46,081 nucleotides of DNA from Oscillospiraceae bacterium (lineage in GTDB: Bacteria > Bacillota > Clostridia > Oscillospirales > Oscillospiraceae): the NCBI GenBank assembly GCA_017430985.1, contig JAFRLZ010000029.1:1-46081 (forward strand). The letters are read 5' to 3'. The notes beneath the pieces are model-generated. The model did not search any database. It had not been told where the DNA came from and saw only the letters and a program-made list of their open reading frames with translations. The number at the start of each line of letters is the position of its first letter. Position 1 is the stretch's first letter. Shown piece after piece: positions 1 to 7,675 of the stretch. Made by a program: the position numbers and the translations under genes.

Positions 1-423
1 GCGCGCCATCGCCTCGAAGAAGCGGCCCGTACCGGCGGCGCACTTGTCGTTCATCGCAAAGTTCTTCACCGTGCCGTCCGTGTCGATGCTGATGCCCTTC
101 ACGTCCTGGCCGCCGATGTCGATGATCGCCTTCACGTCCGGGTTCGTCACATGCACGCCCATCGCGTGGCAGCTGATCTCGGAGATGTTCTCGTCCGCGA
201 ACGGGACCTTGTTGCGGCCGTAGCCCGTACCGATCAGGTACTCAAGCTCCTTGGAGCTCTTCAGGCCGACCTTCTTGAGCACGTCGTCCATCGCCGCGAT
301 GGCGCTCTGCTCGGAATTGATCTTGCTCTTGATGGTGGTATCGGCTACCATCTTGCCGTTCTCGTCGAGGATGACCGCCTTCGTGTAGGTGGAGCCGACG
401 TCACAACCGCCAAAATATTTCAT
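1..423 (-). CDS. 2-hydroxyacyl-CoA dehydratase activator (HgdC/FldI-type ATPase), cut by the left edge
   Basis: The first 141 codons are present and the rest lies left of the window. It opens with MKYFGGCDVGSTYTKAV, the phosphate-1 loop of the ASKHA (BadF/BadG/HgdC) ATPase fold. It continues with a GTGYGR motif, an IDIGGQDVK phosphate-2 segment and NDKCAAGTGRFFE, whose Cys is a ligand of the [4Fe-4S] cluster bridging the homodimer. Known proteins of this family use ATP hydrolysis to push one low-potential electron into the dehydratase. A good ribosome-binding site (AAGGAG) precedes the ATG. It is the last gene visible in the minus-strand dehydratase operon, 185 bp after the larger subunit, a usual partner. 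The family call is secure; the substrate is not readable from this gene. Confidence 0.93.
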   Translation of the reverse strand, partial: MKYFGGCDVGSTYTKAVILDENGKMVADTTIKSKINSEQSAIAAMDDVLKKVGLKSSKELEYLIGTGYGRNKVPFADENISEISCHAMGVHVTNPDVKAIIDIGGQDVKGISIDTDGTVKNFAMNDKCAAGTGRFFEAMAR

Positions 424-486
424 GTAATACTATCTCCTTATTATTTTTTGATTATAATCGCCGCACAGCGGCATCATCTTTGAACT

Positions 487-521
487 CCAAATCGAAGCCC
501 GGCGCAGCGGGTTCGATTTGG
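487..521. other. Stem-loop between dehydratase subunit and activator genes
   Basis: Arms CCAAATCGAA (487-496) and TTCGATTTGG (512-521) pair perfectly and the stem continues with CCCG/CGGG after a one-base bulge. No T-run follows on the minus strand, so it is not a typical terminator. A second small hairpin, GCCGC-ACA-GCGGC, lies at about 461-473, nearer the activator. It could be an mRNA processing or stability element that sets the activator at a different level from the subunits; that role is inference. Confidence 0.5.
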
Positions 522-608
522 ACAAGGAAGAAGGAACCGGTCGGATATGGAGCTTTCACGGCTTTTACGGAAACCGCGAAAGCGGAATGGAGCCGGCTTC
601 TTCTGACG

Positions 609-2399
609 CTACATGCACACTTCGTCCTCGAACTCGACCAGCGAGGGATCGACGGGCTCGGCATGCTTGACCGTGCGCATGTACTCGTTGACCTTGTCGC
701 GCATGGTGCGGCGGGAAACGGTGCGCGGGTCCATCAGGTCGTGCTCGACCCAGATCAGGTCGTAGCCGCGCTGACGGCCCTGCTCGTCCAGCAGGCCCTG
801 AACGGTAGCCATGTTCTTGCAGGCCACGTTCTGGTACATGATGACCAGCGGGGCGTTCCAGGCCTCGACCTGGCGCCAGCACTCGTCGACGACGTTCTGG
901 TAGCCGCCGTTGGTGTGACGGCGCATGACCATGCGCTCGTACAGACGGGCCAGATCGCGCAGAGCCTCTTCCTTGTCCTCGGTCTCGAGGTGCTTGGTGA
1001 AGTTCAGAGACTCCATCTCGACCAGGACGTTGATGCCCCAGCAGTTGGCCAGCCAGTTGGAGAAGTTGGCGTAGTAGTGGGCCGGGCAGGACCACACCAG
1101 GGCGCGGTACTTCATCTTGCGCTCGGGCCACGCGCTCTCCTTGTTCTCGTAGGCCTTCAGGAGCATCTTGTTGACCTTCTCCATGGAGGGCAGGACGCGC
1201 GGGTCGGCGCCGCCGTCCATCTCGTAGTTCCACTTGCGGAAGAGCTCGTAGCTCGGTCCGATGAACTGCGGGTAGGCGGACTTGTTGATCTCCCACTTCT
1301 GGAGCTCAAGGTCGGTCTCCTGGTTGAAGCGCTTGATGCACTCGAAGTAGTGCTCCCAGTTCCACTTGGCGCCGGTATGGTCCTCGATGGCCTTGATGCA
1401 GGCCTTGATGTCCTCGGCGGCCATCTGCACGGTGTTCTCATCGTCCAGATAACGCACGGGGAAGCAGAGGTGGAACACCGGGGTGTTCGGGAAGCGGCGG
1501 GAGAAGTAAGAGGAGGCCATGGTGGAGCCGTCGCAGGGCATGGAGCTGGAGATGAACAGCGAGCCCATGTCGGGCAGGGCGTTGATGACCAGCGCGCCGC
1601 ACTCGGAAGACGGCACCGGGCAGGTATCGGAGGGCAGACCGTAGCTCTCGACCGCGTCGATGTAGGGGATGCAGACCAGCTGGTCGATCTCAGAGACGAG
1701 GAACATGGGCAGCAGCTGGTGCGGGATCGCCAGCAGATCGGGGAAGCCGCAGGCGATCTGACCCATGGTCATCTCGTCGAAGGTGAAGAGCATCTTGTTG
1801 AGCTCATCGCTGTTGCCGTTCTTGCGGTCGGCCTTGGAGAGGAAGACCAGGTTCTCCGCCACGTAGCGGAAGATCTGATAGGTGACCTCGTGGCTCATGC
1901 GCAGGTTGGAGCCGCGCAGACCGAGGATGTTCTTGTCCATGAAGCCGTGGCAGCAGAAATAGGAGATCATCCAGCGATACCACAGCGCGCTGTTCATGGC
2001 GGGGATCAGGTCCTTGGAGAAGGTGCCGAGGAGCATGCCCCACATACGGGCCCACTCCCAGAAGTCATAGGCGGTGTCCTTCACGCCGCGCCACTCGCGG
2101 CGGACGGTGGCCATGGCGCCCTTGCGGTAGAGACGGCCGAGGCTGCGCTCGCCGTTGATGACACGGTCCCACTTCTCTTCCTTCGACAGCGCCATGAAGT
2201 CCTTGTACTCTTCCTTGATGCGCTCGCCGTCGGCCTTGAAGACGTTCGCCATGTCCTTGCCGAACTGCTGCCAGTCGGTTTCCTTGAGGAGCTCGCCGAA
2301 GATGCCGACGACTTCCTTCAGGTTCTCGCCCTGCTTCTTCCAGTCTATATTGTCTTTGGTCTTCCAGAATTTAGGATTGGGATATTGAATCTTCGCCAT
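609..2399 (-). CDS. 2-hydroxyacyl-CoA dehydratase subunit, long form (HgdA/HgdB family, 596 aa)
   Basis: The protein belongs to the HgdB/BcrC/FldB superfamily, which with an ATP-driven activator removes water from (R)-2-hydroxyacyl-CoA or reduces related thioesters. The core begins near residue 115. Cysteines fit for Fe-S ligation include a Cys-Cys pair at 149-150 and C260 and C267 in DTCPVPSSECGAL. At 596 residues it is well above the usual 400-480, because of a charged N-terminal extension of about 110 residues (many Lys, Asp and Trp) and a longer C-terminal part. AGGAGG precedes the ATG. Its start shares one base with the stop of the upstream subunit gene (TAATG), which suggests translational coupling and fixed stoichiometry. 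The substrate cannot be named; phenyllactate-, hydroxyglutaryl- or lactoyl-type enzymes are all possible. Confidence 0.85.
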   Translation of the reverse strand: MAKIQYPNPKFWKTKDNIDWKKQGENLKEVVGIFGELLKETDWQQFGKDMANVFKADGERIKEEYKDFMALSKEEKWDRVINGERSLGRLYRKGAMATVRREWRGVKDTAYDFWEWARMWGMLLGTFSKDLIPAMNSALWYRWMISYFCCHGFMDKNILGLRGSNLRMSHEVTYQIFRYVAENLVFLSKADRKNGNSDELNKMLFTFDEMTMGQIACGFPDLLAIPHQLLPMFLVSEIDQLVCIPYIDAVESYGLPSDTCPVPSSECGALVINALPDMGSLFISSSMPCDGSTMASSYFSRRFPNTPVFHLCFPVRYLDDENTVQMAAEDIKACIKAIEDHTGAKWNWEHYFECIKRFNQETDLELQKWEINKSAYPQFIGPSYELFRKWNYEMDGGADPRVLPSMEKVNKMLLKAYENKESAWPERKMKYRALVWSCPAHYYANFSNWLANCWGINVLVEMESLNFTKHLETEDKEEALRDLARLYERMVMRRHTNGGYQNVVDECWRQVEAWNAPLVIMYQNVACKNMATVQGLLDEQGRQRGYDLIWVEHDLMDPRTVSRRTMRDKVNEYMRTVKHAEPVDPSLVEFEDEVCM

Positions 2400-3595
2400 T
2401 ATTTCAGTCCCTCCTCTTTATGGATGCGTTTGATCTCCAGCGACTCCACAAAGGCCTGAACACGGGTACGCAGCTGGCCGGAATTGCCGTTGTTGTACAG
2501 ACGGTCGATGGAGAGGACGGGCCAGCCGTACTCCTCGGACATGATGTGGCTGACCAGAGCGCGCTCGAAGCCCCAGTAGTCGCAGTACTTCATCTGCTCG
2601 TAGATGATGCCCTCGGCGCCGAACTCCTTGGCGAGGCGGTCGGAGGTCTCGCGGCGCTGCAGCACCTTCTCGTCGGAGATGTAGCGGGCGCACTCGCTGA
2701 CCTCCATGTAGTGGCGGCAGATCTGCGTGAGGACGTCCTCCTCGTCGTTGAGCTCGATGACCTCGCGGCCGGGCGTGGAGCCGAAGCAGTAACGGTCGGA
2801 CACGACCAGGGCGCCGACGTCCTCGATGAGCTTGGTGAGGCTCGGATCGTCGATCTCGGAGCCGACGATGGCCACGCGGGCGCGGAAGCGGCTCTTCCGG
2901 TCGGGCTTGCGCGCTTTCAGCTCCTCCAGCGTCTCGCGCAGGTAGGGCAGGATCAGCGCCTTCGGGCAGACGTAGGTGACGAGGTTCAGGACATGGAACT
3001 CGTAGCCGGTGATGATGGGGTTGGTCTTCTTTCTCATCTCGCTGATCTCGGAGATGATGCGGCAGACCTCGTTGTGCTCCTCGACGGCCTTGCGGATGGC
3101 CTCGTCGGAGACGTCCACGCCGAAGACCTCGTGCAGACGGTCGAGCACATGGGCCTTCATCTGGCGGCGATAGCCCTCGATCGTGTAGTCGGTGATCTTG
3201 AAGGGCATATCGGTATGGGTGACGAAGAAATTCGGCTTGTTGTTGACCTGCAGGATCTCGAAGTGCTCCATGGAGCGGTTCATCATCGAGCAGGCGTCCA
3301 CGCCGATGAGCGCGTCGAGGAACTGGTAGCCGCCCTCGATGGCGCGCTCGAGCAGAGCGCGGGCATACTCGCAGGTGTAGTTGGACATGTAGTAGGTCGC
3401 GATGTCGATAGAGCCGGTGTTCGGTGCGCGGAGCCTGGTCGAGAAGCAGTTGCCGATGTTGAGCAGGACCTCGGGGATGTGGAAACAGGTATAGCCGAGG
3501 GCGATGCCGCCTTCCGCCTGAGCCTGTTTTATCAGCTCGTTGTCGGCGTTCTCAAGCAGACTCTCAAAGTAGATCAGATGCTTAAGATCTTTCAA
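2399..3595 (-). CDS. 2-hydroxyacyl-CoA dehydratase subunit, short form (HgdB/FldC family, 398 aa)
   Basis: This is the partner subunit, of normal family length. It shows the family's first cysteine motif, GYTCFHIPEVLL (C37), then NYTCEYARALLE (C75) and GVDACSMMNR (C102). These three are likely ligands of the active-site [4Fe-4S] cluster, spaced as in HgdB/BcrC proteins. A Rossmann-like second half starts near residue 240 (RARVAIVGSEIDD). The start appears to be TTG: AGAGGTG lies six bases upstream and no ATG is suitably placed. The gene follows the CooC-like ATPase by 16 bp and runs into the larger subunit through a one-base overlap, so the two subunits are surely co-expressed. The family is secure, the reaction inferred, the substrate unknown. 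Confidence 0.88.
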   Translation of the reverse strand: MKDLKHLIYFESLLENADNELIKQAQAEGGIALGYTCFHIPEVLLNIGNCFSTRLRAPNTGSIDIATYYMSNYTCEYARALLERAIEGGYQFLDALIGVDACSMMNRSMEHFEILQVNNKPNFFVTHTDMPFKITDYTIEGYRRQMKAHVLDRLHEVFGVDVSDEAIRKAVEEHNEVCRIISEISEMRKKTNPIITGYEFHVLNLVTYVCPKALILPYLRETLEELKARKPDRKSRFRARVAIVGSEIDDPSLTKLIEDVGALVVSDRYCFGSTPGREVIELNDEEDVLTQICRHYMEVSECARYISDEKVLQRRETSDRLAKEFGAEGIIYEQMKYCDYWGFERALVSHIMSEEYGWPVLSIDRLYNNGNSGQLRTRVQAFVESLEIKRIHKEEGLK

Positions 3596-3611
3596 ATGTT
3601 ACACCTCTTCT

Positions 3612-4373
3612 TCACAGAATTTCTATTTTTCGGAGTGCTTCCGCCACTCCGGTGAGCATAACGGAATCCGCAGGCAGCTCCATGACGCTCTTGCCCTTGA
3701 TGTCGTTGGCGGCAAAGGCGCTGTCCGCAGGGATGGCGGAGAGGATCTCCACCGGGGCCTCCATGAGGCTCACAAGCTCGGGATTGGTGACGCGGTTGAT
3801 GATGACGCCGATCCGATCGTAAGCGATCAGCTCGTCCGCCACGCTCTTGATGGTGCCGATGACCTGTCCGCCCTTTTTGCTCTGGTCGGTGATCAGCAGC
3901 AGGTGCGTGACCTTTTCCATCACGCGGCGCTGGATCTGTTCGATCCCCGCCTCGCCGTCGATGACGACATAGTCAAAGCTGTTGGCAAGAAGTCCGATCA
4001 CTTCTTTCAGGTAGGAATTTACCTTGCAGTAGCAGCCGGAACTCTCCGGACGACCAATGGCCAGGAAGGCAAAGCCCGGCAGCTCCACCAGCGCGTCGAA
4101 AATGCGAAAGCGCGCCTCGCTGAGCAGCTCCAGAGCTTCCTTGGTCTCGCCGTTTTCGACGCTGTCCACGATACTTGAGCGGATATCGTCCAGCGTCATC
4201 TTCACGTCCACGCCAAGAGCGACGGACAGGCCGACGGCGGGATCCGCGTCGATCGCGAGGATCTTCTTGTCCGGATACTGTTCCGTCAAGAGCCTGACGA
4301 TGCAAGCGCAGATCGAGGTTTTGCCGACGCCGCCTTTACCCGCGACCGTGATGATCTTGGCTTTCTTCTCCAT
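3612..4373 (-). CDS. CooC-like MinD/ParA-type ATPase heading the dehydratase operon
   Basis: A SIMIBI-class P-loop ATPase of 253 residues. The deviant Walker A is GKGGVGKTS (12-20), followed by AIDADPAVGLSVALG (switch/Walker A' Asp) and VVIDGEAGIEQIQRR. A CxC motif, GCYCKVN with C114 and C116, matches the metal-binding pair of CooC1, the ATPase that loads nickel into carbon-monoxide dehydrogenase. No CODH or acetyl-CoA synthase gene is in the window; the partners are the dehydratase subunits just downstream (16 bp). It may therefore mature or reduce the dehydratase metallocluster, an untested idea. RBS GAGGGGGGAAG precedes the ATG. Fold and CxC motif are seen directly; the role is inference. 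A generic MinD-like maturation factor is the alternative. Confidence 0.85.
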   Translation of the reverse strand: MEKKAKIITVAGKGGVGKTSICACIVRLLTEQYPDKKILAIDADPAVGLSVALGVDVKMTLDDIRSSIVDSVENGETKEALELLSEARFRIFDALVELPGFAFLAIGRPESSGCYCKVNSYLKEVIGLLANSFDYVVIDGEAGIEQIQRRVMEKVTHLLLITDQSKKGGQVIGTIKSVADELIAYDRIGVIINRVTNPELVSLMEAPVEILSAIPADSAFAANDIKGKSVMELPADSVMLTGVAEALRKIEIL

Positions 4374-4427
4374 TCTCTTCCCCCCTCACGGAAAAATGCC
4401 CGCATTTCCGGGTATAATTTCGTTCAT

Positions 4428-4456
4428 ATTCTAACACAATGACGAAGAATATGCAA
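4428..4456 (-). promoter_or_regulatory. SigA-type promoter of the dehydratase operon
   Basis: On the minus strand, -35 TTGCAT (4451-4456), a 17-bp spacer and -10 TAGAAT (4428-4433), about 50 bp before the ATPase start. A small palindrome AAATGC-CC-GCATTT lies in the leader at about 4394-4407. Confidence 0.7.
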
Positions 4457-4836
4457 GAACAACCCTCCCGTTTTGCAGGATTTGGAGAATTCAACGAAAG
4501 CCTGCGCCGTTTTTATATGCTTTGCGCAGTCCCGTCCATACACATGGGCCCGAAGTGTCCAACAGCGGACAAAAAAGAGGAAGAACTACAGAAAAAACCG
4601 GAAGGGAGACAGCGCGACAACAGAGCCGCGGGGGGCGCGCGAGGGGCAAGACCCGCCTCGCGTTACAATCACCGCCAGCAAATGCCTGCGTCGGCAGGCT
4701 TTTGCCGAGCGGAGCGAGTTTTTTTCGTGAAAACGTCATATCACGAAAAAAGTGGCGGCTGAAGCGAAGCAGCCAAGGTCCGGCCGACCTTGGCTGCAAG
4801 CTGAAGCAGGGCGGAAAACCGTCCCGCAGAAATCGT
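4457..4836. other. Gene-free 380-bp spacer rich in palindromes
   Basis: I see no credible gene between the dehydratase promoter and tspO: short open frames on both strands lack an RBS and any recognisable protein. The stretch holds three inverted repeats: GCCTGC-GTCG-GCAGGC near 4684-4699; TTTTTTCGTGA / TCACGAAAAAA at 4720-4730 and 4741-4751; and a perfect 12-bp GC-rich stem, GCAGCCAAGGTC / GACCTTGGCTGC, at 4769-4797. The last two lie just past the tspO stop on the minus strand and probably end that transcript together. Confidence 0.55.
4720..4797 (-). terminator. Probable composite terminator after tspO
   Basis: Reading the minus strand past tspO, a 12-bp GC stem (4797-4769, loop CGGCC or its complement) is followed about 17 bases later by a T6 tract that is itself part of an A/T-rich 11-bp inverted repeat (4751-4720). 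The T-tract is not directly against the first stem, so the call is moderate. Confidence 0.45.
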
Positions 4837-5313
4837 TCAATTGAGCAGATAGACGCCGAGGTTGAGATAGCCGGCGAAGAAGAGCCAGAGCAGATACGGC
4901 GTCAACAGCTTTCCGGCGCTCGGCCGGATGTAGCGGAAGCAGAGCGCGCAGAGCCAGACGGCCGCGAAGAGCAGCACCAGCCATACGAAGGCCGCGAGGT
5001 AGGCGCCCAAGCGGAAGAACAGCAGCGGCCAGAAGGCGTTCATCGCCAGCTGCGCGCCGTAGAGGATCAGCGCCCTCTTCTTTCGCGGCCGGGACGCCTC
5101 CGACTGCCAGACCTGCCAGGCGGCGACGCCCATCAGCACATACAATATCGTCCACACGACCGGGAACACCCAGCCGGGCGGCGAGAGCAGCGGCTTATAC
5201 ATCTGCCCGTAGCTCCCGGAAAAGTCGCCGCCCAGCCAGGCGCCGATGCCGCCCGCGGCCAGCGCGGCCGCGATGCTCAGCGCCAGCGGCCCCCATTTGA
5301 TCTTCCTGTCCAT
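4837..5313 (-). CDS. tspO: TspO/MBR family membrane protein
   Basis: A 158-residue protein with five predicted transmembrane helices, the normal TspO/peripheral benzodiazepine receptor layout. Family signatures are PLLSPPGWVFPVVWTILY (about 41-58), followed by MGVAAW, and NAFWPLLFF (about 91-99), with aromatic residues lining the ligand pocket. TspO proteins bind porphyrins and related ligands at the membrane and can modulate tetrapyrrole and stress responses. A strong RBS (AAGGAGG) sits seven bases before the ATG. It appears monocistronic. HemZ, a porphyrin-pathway enzyme, is encoded 6 kb away, but nothing links the two directly. Confidence 0.93.
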   Translation of the reverse strand: MDRKIKWGPLALSIAAALAAGGIGAWLGGDFSGSYGQMYKPLLSPPGWVFPVVWTILYVLMGVAAWQVWQSEASRPRKKRALILYGAQLAMNAFWPLLFFRLGAYLAAFVWLVLLFAAVWLCALCFRYIRPSAGKLLTPYLLWLFFAGYLNLGVYLLN

Positions 5314-5483
5314 CCCTTTCCTCCTTGACGCGATAAGACGAATTTGGATCTGACGGGAAAAGGCTTCCCCTTGAGGGGAAGGCTTTGAACTCCCTCGCCA
5401 AACTCCCCGTTTTGCTCGTTCCTCTGCTACTTACTATATGCGCGGACGGACAGGCATATACTTTTTTTCATCGGCGGGCCGTC
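5314..5483. other. Spacer with a CCCCT/AGGGG hairpin
   Basis: Upstream of tspO, GGCTTCCCCT-TG-AGGGGAAGGCT at about 5365-5390 forms a compact hairpin resembling the small purine/pyrimidine palindromes scattered in gut Firmicutes genomes. I did not find a convincing promoter for tspO here and see no gene. Confidence 0.4.
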
Positions 5484-5543
5484 AAAAAAAGAGGCGCTGT
5501 CTCCGATCAGCCCGAGAGCCGATCCGAGGCAGCGCCTCTTTTA
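5484..5543 (-). terminator. Rho-independent terminator of the DUF2975/HTH/DUF4173 operon
   Basis: On the minus strand AAAGAGGCGCTG pairs with CAGCGCCTCTTT across an internally paired loop (GATC/GATC, CTCGG-type) and is followed by a T7 run, starting about 17 bp after the membrane-protein stop. Confidence 0.88.
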
Positions 5544-5559
5544 TATGCGGGAATTCGCT

Positions 5560-6897
5560 TCAGTACAGGCACAACAGCGAGAGACTGACCGCGCTGAAGA
5601 TCATCCAGCCGCGAAAGCTCTTTTTGCCCGTGAGGATCGCGTAAGCTGCGAAGAGGCAGCCCGCGAAGAGCACGCCGATCAGCCAGGCCGACTGCAGGCG
5701 CTTCGGCGTGAAGCCGAAGCAGTCGATGTAGAGCCATAGCTTCGAGGCCGCGATCACGGCAAAGATCATGCTCTCGGCGAGCAGGGCCAGAGAGGCGATC
5801 AGCAGCGGGCGCGACTGACGAAGCGGACGGCGCGGTGTGCGCGCCACGAGCCAGAGCAGCACAAAGTTCACCGCCATTACCCGGCACAGCTCAAAAAAGC
5901 CTTCCCGCGCGTATCTGGACACCACAAAACCCTCGGGGAGCGTGCGGGTGAAGGCCCCGAACAGATAGCGGCCCTGCAGGATGAAGAAGGCGAGATAGAG
6001 CAGGGTGAACAGGCCCAGCACAACAAGATAGATCTTCTCCGGCACCCGGCGGAGCTCCCGCAGGCCCTTTTGGATCGCCGCGCCGCGCTCCCGCAGGCGT
6101 TCCCGATCCTCCCTGGCCGTGCCGGCCAGCAGGCCGAAGACATAGGCGCCGACAGGCAGGCTGAAGAACAGCCGGATCACGTCGAATTCGGTCTTGAAGG
6201 CGAGCCGGTCCGCCAGACCGGAGAGCAGGGCGTCGAAGCCCTCGTCGGCGCTCATCAGCAGCGACACGGCCTTGACGAACAGGGCGAGCGCCACCAGCGC
6301 GGCCGCGCAGCTCCAGACGACCGTCTCGGTCTTCGGACGGGCGCGCCGGTCAAAGAGGCTCGCCAGCCCGTACCAAAGGCAGCGGATGCGCAGGAAAAAG
6401 TGCTTGAAAGGGAAAACAATGAAGGCGTTCAGTGCATCGTAGGGCAGCAGGCGTCCGCTCTCGCCCTCGCAGAGCCGGCCGCTGCGGCTGAGCAGCCACC
6501 AGATGGCAAAGACGTGAAGGAAAAAGTAGAGGGGTGCAGCCTTCTCATAGATATCCGTTCCCAGCGCGTTCCCGCGGCGGAGCAGGAGCGCAGCCGTCAG
6601 CACAGCGACGCAGCCGAGCCAGATCCAGCTTTCGCGCGGACGCTTCACGTCCCGGTGCAGCAGCTCCGCGAGGGCAACGTAGCCCACAGCGAAAACGGTC
6701 AGCCAGAGCTTCGTCTTCCAGTCGCCGCCGCGCTCGAACACGTCGAAGATGTCGAACCAGACCCAGGCCAGCCCATAGCACAGCAGAGCGGCGAGGATCT
6801 CCTGCTTTGAGGCGGAAAAGCGCGGTTTTTTCGGTAAAATGGGTGCAGAAATTCCTCCGGCGGTCGTTTCGACCTCCGGCAGTTTGTTTTCGTCCAT
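5560..6897 (-). CDS. DUF4153/DUF4173 family polytopic membrane protein
   Basis: A 445-residue protein with about eleven to twelve hydrophobic helices after a polar N-terminus of roughly 30 residues (LPKKPRFSASKQE). The late segment YAREGFFELCRVMAVNFVLLWL is the hallmark of the DUF4173 group. A charged cytoplasmic loop (EDRERLRERGAAIQKGLREL) lies near residues 265-290. No enzymatic motif is visible and no function is established for the family. RBS AAAAGGAG precedes the ATG. It is the last gene of a three-gene operon, 27 bp after the HTH regulator, so it is probably controlled by it with the DUF2975 protein. It ends at a strong terminator. Confidence 0.8.
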   Translation of the reverse strand: MDENKLPEVETTAGGISAPILPKKPRFSASKQEILAALLCYGLAWVWFDIFDVFERGGDWKTKLWLTVFAVGYVALAELLHRDVKRPRESWIWLGCVAVLTAALLLRRGNALGTDIYEKAAPLYFFLHVFAIWWLLSRSGRLCEGESGRLLPYDALNAFIVFPFKHFFLRIRCLWYGLASLFDRRARPKTETVVWSCAAALVALALFVKAVSLLMSADEGFDALLSGLADRLAFKTEFDVIRLFFSLPVGAYVFGLLAGTAREDRERLRERGAAIQKGLRELRRVPEKIYLVVLGLFTLLYLAFFILQGRYLFGAFTRTLPEGFVVSRYAREGFFELCRVMAVNFVLLWLVARTPRRPLRQSRPLLIASLALLAESMIFAVIAASKLWLYIDCFGFTPKRLQSAWLIGVLFAGCLFAAYAILTGKKSFRGWMIFSAVSLSLLCLY

Positions 6898-6924
6898 GGC
6901 AGACTCCTTTTTATTCTGTTGTAG

Positions 6925-7134
6925 TTACGGGTCGTCTCTGAATTCCAGGATATCCCCCGGCTGGCAGCCGAGCTCATGACAGAGCGCCATCAGCGTGGAA
7001 AAGCGGATGGCCTTGGCCTTGCCGGTCTTCAGGACCGAGAGGTTTGCGGAGGTAATGCCGATGCGCTCGGCCAGTTCCCCGCTGCTGATCTTCCGCCGGG
7101 CCATCATTACGTCCAAATTGACCAGGATTTCCAT
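6925..7134 (-). CDS. Small Cro/CI-type HTH regulator (YozG-like, 69 aa)
   Basis: The whole protein is one HTH domain: a short N-terminal strand (MEILVNLDVMMARRK), the recognition region ELAERIGITSANLSVLKTGKAKAIR and the FSTLMALCHELGCQPGDIL tail typical of the HTH_26/YozG subfamily. Such regulators usually sit beside a DUF2975 membrane protein, as here (9-bp gap upstream), and are thought to control their own operon in association with it. The likely operator is the repeated AATATCG sequence at the operon promoter (7641-7675). A GAGGG stretch lies about seven bases before the ATG. Confidence 0.9.
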   Translation of the reverse strand: MEILVNLDVMMARRKISSGELAERIGITSANLSVLKTGKAKAIRFSTLMALCHELGCQPGDILEFRDDP

Positions 7135-7143
7135 GGCGCGCCC

Positions 7144-7593
7144 TCAGATCGTCAGATCCAGCTCGGACTTCATGGCGACAGCCTGCTGGAATACGTTTTT
7201 TACCACGCGCACGATCAGGCACATGAAGCCCGCCGCGGCGGCGACCATCAGAAAGGATGGGTAATACAGAGCGCTGACAAGGCAGATCGCCGCCGCGCCC
7301 GCGCAGCACCAGCTCACGGCGCGAAGGCAGCTCACATTGTCTGCCGTGAAGACCTCGCCCCGACGGATGTTGCCCAGCAGCATCCAAAGCCGCCACAGCA
7401 GCAGCCAGGCGAATATGCTGCAGGCGTACACCGTGGCGACGAAGCAGCGGACGGAACTCCCGTCGAGCCCGCGCAGCTTCACGAACCAGCGCATTGCCCA
7501 GCAGCAGCCCAGGTCCAGCGCCAGCAGCAACACGGCGAAGAGCGCCGTACAGATGCGCGTGAGCAGCAGGCTTTTGTCCTTGTTCCAGTTCAT
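7144..7593 (-). CDS. DUF2975 family membrane protein
   Basis: About 149 residues with four predicted transmembrane helices in two pairs, separated by a conserved cytoplasmic loop GNIRRGEVFTADNVSCLR, which is diagnostic for DUF2975. The start MNWNKDK is preferred over an in-frame ATG 24 bp upstream because GGGAGG lies nine bases before it while the upstream ATG lacks an RBS. It is the first gene of an operon with the small HTH regulator and the DUF4173 protein. By family precedent it may act as a membrane partner or sensor for the HTH protein; this is inference. Confidence 0.87.
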   Translation of the reverse strand: MNWNKDKSLLLTRICTALFAVLLLALDLGCCWAMRWFVKLRGLDGSSVRCFVATVYACSIFAWLLLWRLWMLLGNIRRGEVFTADNVSCLRAVSWCCAGAAAICLVSALYYPSFLMVAAAAGFMCLIVRVVKNVFQQAVAMKSELDLTI

Positions 7594-7626
7594 ATCCCGA
7601 TCCTCCCGATCTCTCATTCTGTCGGC

Positions 7627-7655
7627 ATTGTAACACAGGTAATATCGTTTGTCAA
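7627..7655 (-). promoter_or_regulatory. Consensus SigA promoter of the DUF2975 operon
   Basis: Minus strand: -35 TTGACA (7650-7655), 17-bp spacer, -10 TACAAT (7627-7632). The near-perfect match implies a strong promoter that needs repression. Confidence 0.85.
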
Positions 7656-7675
7656 TTAAAAAATATCGTTTTTCG
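7641..7675. promoter_or_regulatory. Putative operator: paired AATATCG repeats around the -35 box
   Basis: AATATCGTTT occurs at 7641-7650 and again at 7662-7671, 21 bp apart (two helical turns), on either side of the -35 box. The outer copy extends into a perfect inverted repeat TATCG-TTTTT-CGATA (7664-7678). Position and phasing suggest co-operative binding by the operon's own HTH protein. Confidence 0.6.

Noticed and set aside
480-2459. A 659-codon open frame antisense to the dehydratase subunit
   Set aside because: It mirrors the minus-strand gene, is rich in the Val-Leu-Gly-His-Asp patterns typical of antisense frames in GC-rich DNA, and has no RBS or known domain.
4441-4762. Possible small proteins between the dehydratase promoter and tspO
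   Set aside because: No RBS, the first start overlaps the dehydratase promoter, composition is not protein-like, and stretches cross strong palindromes.
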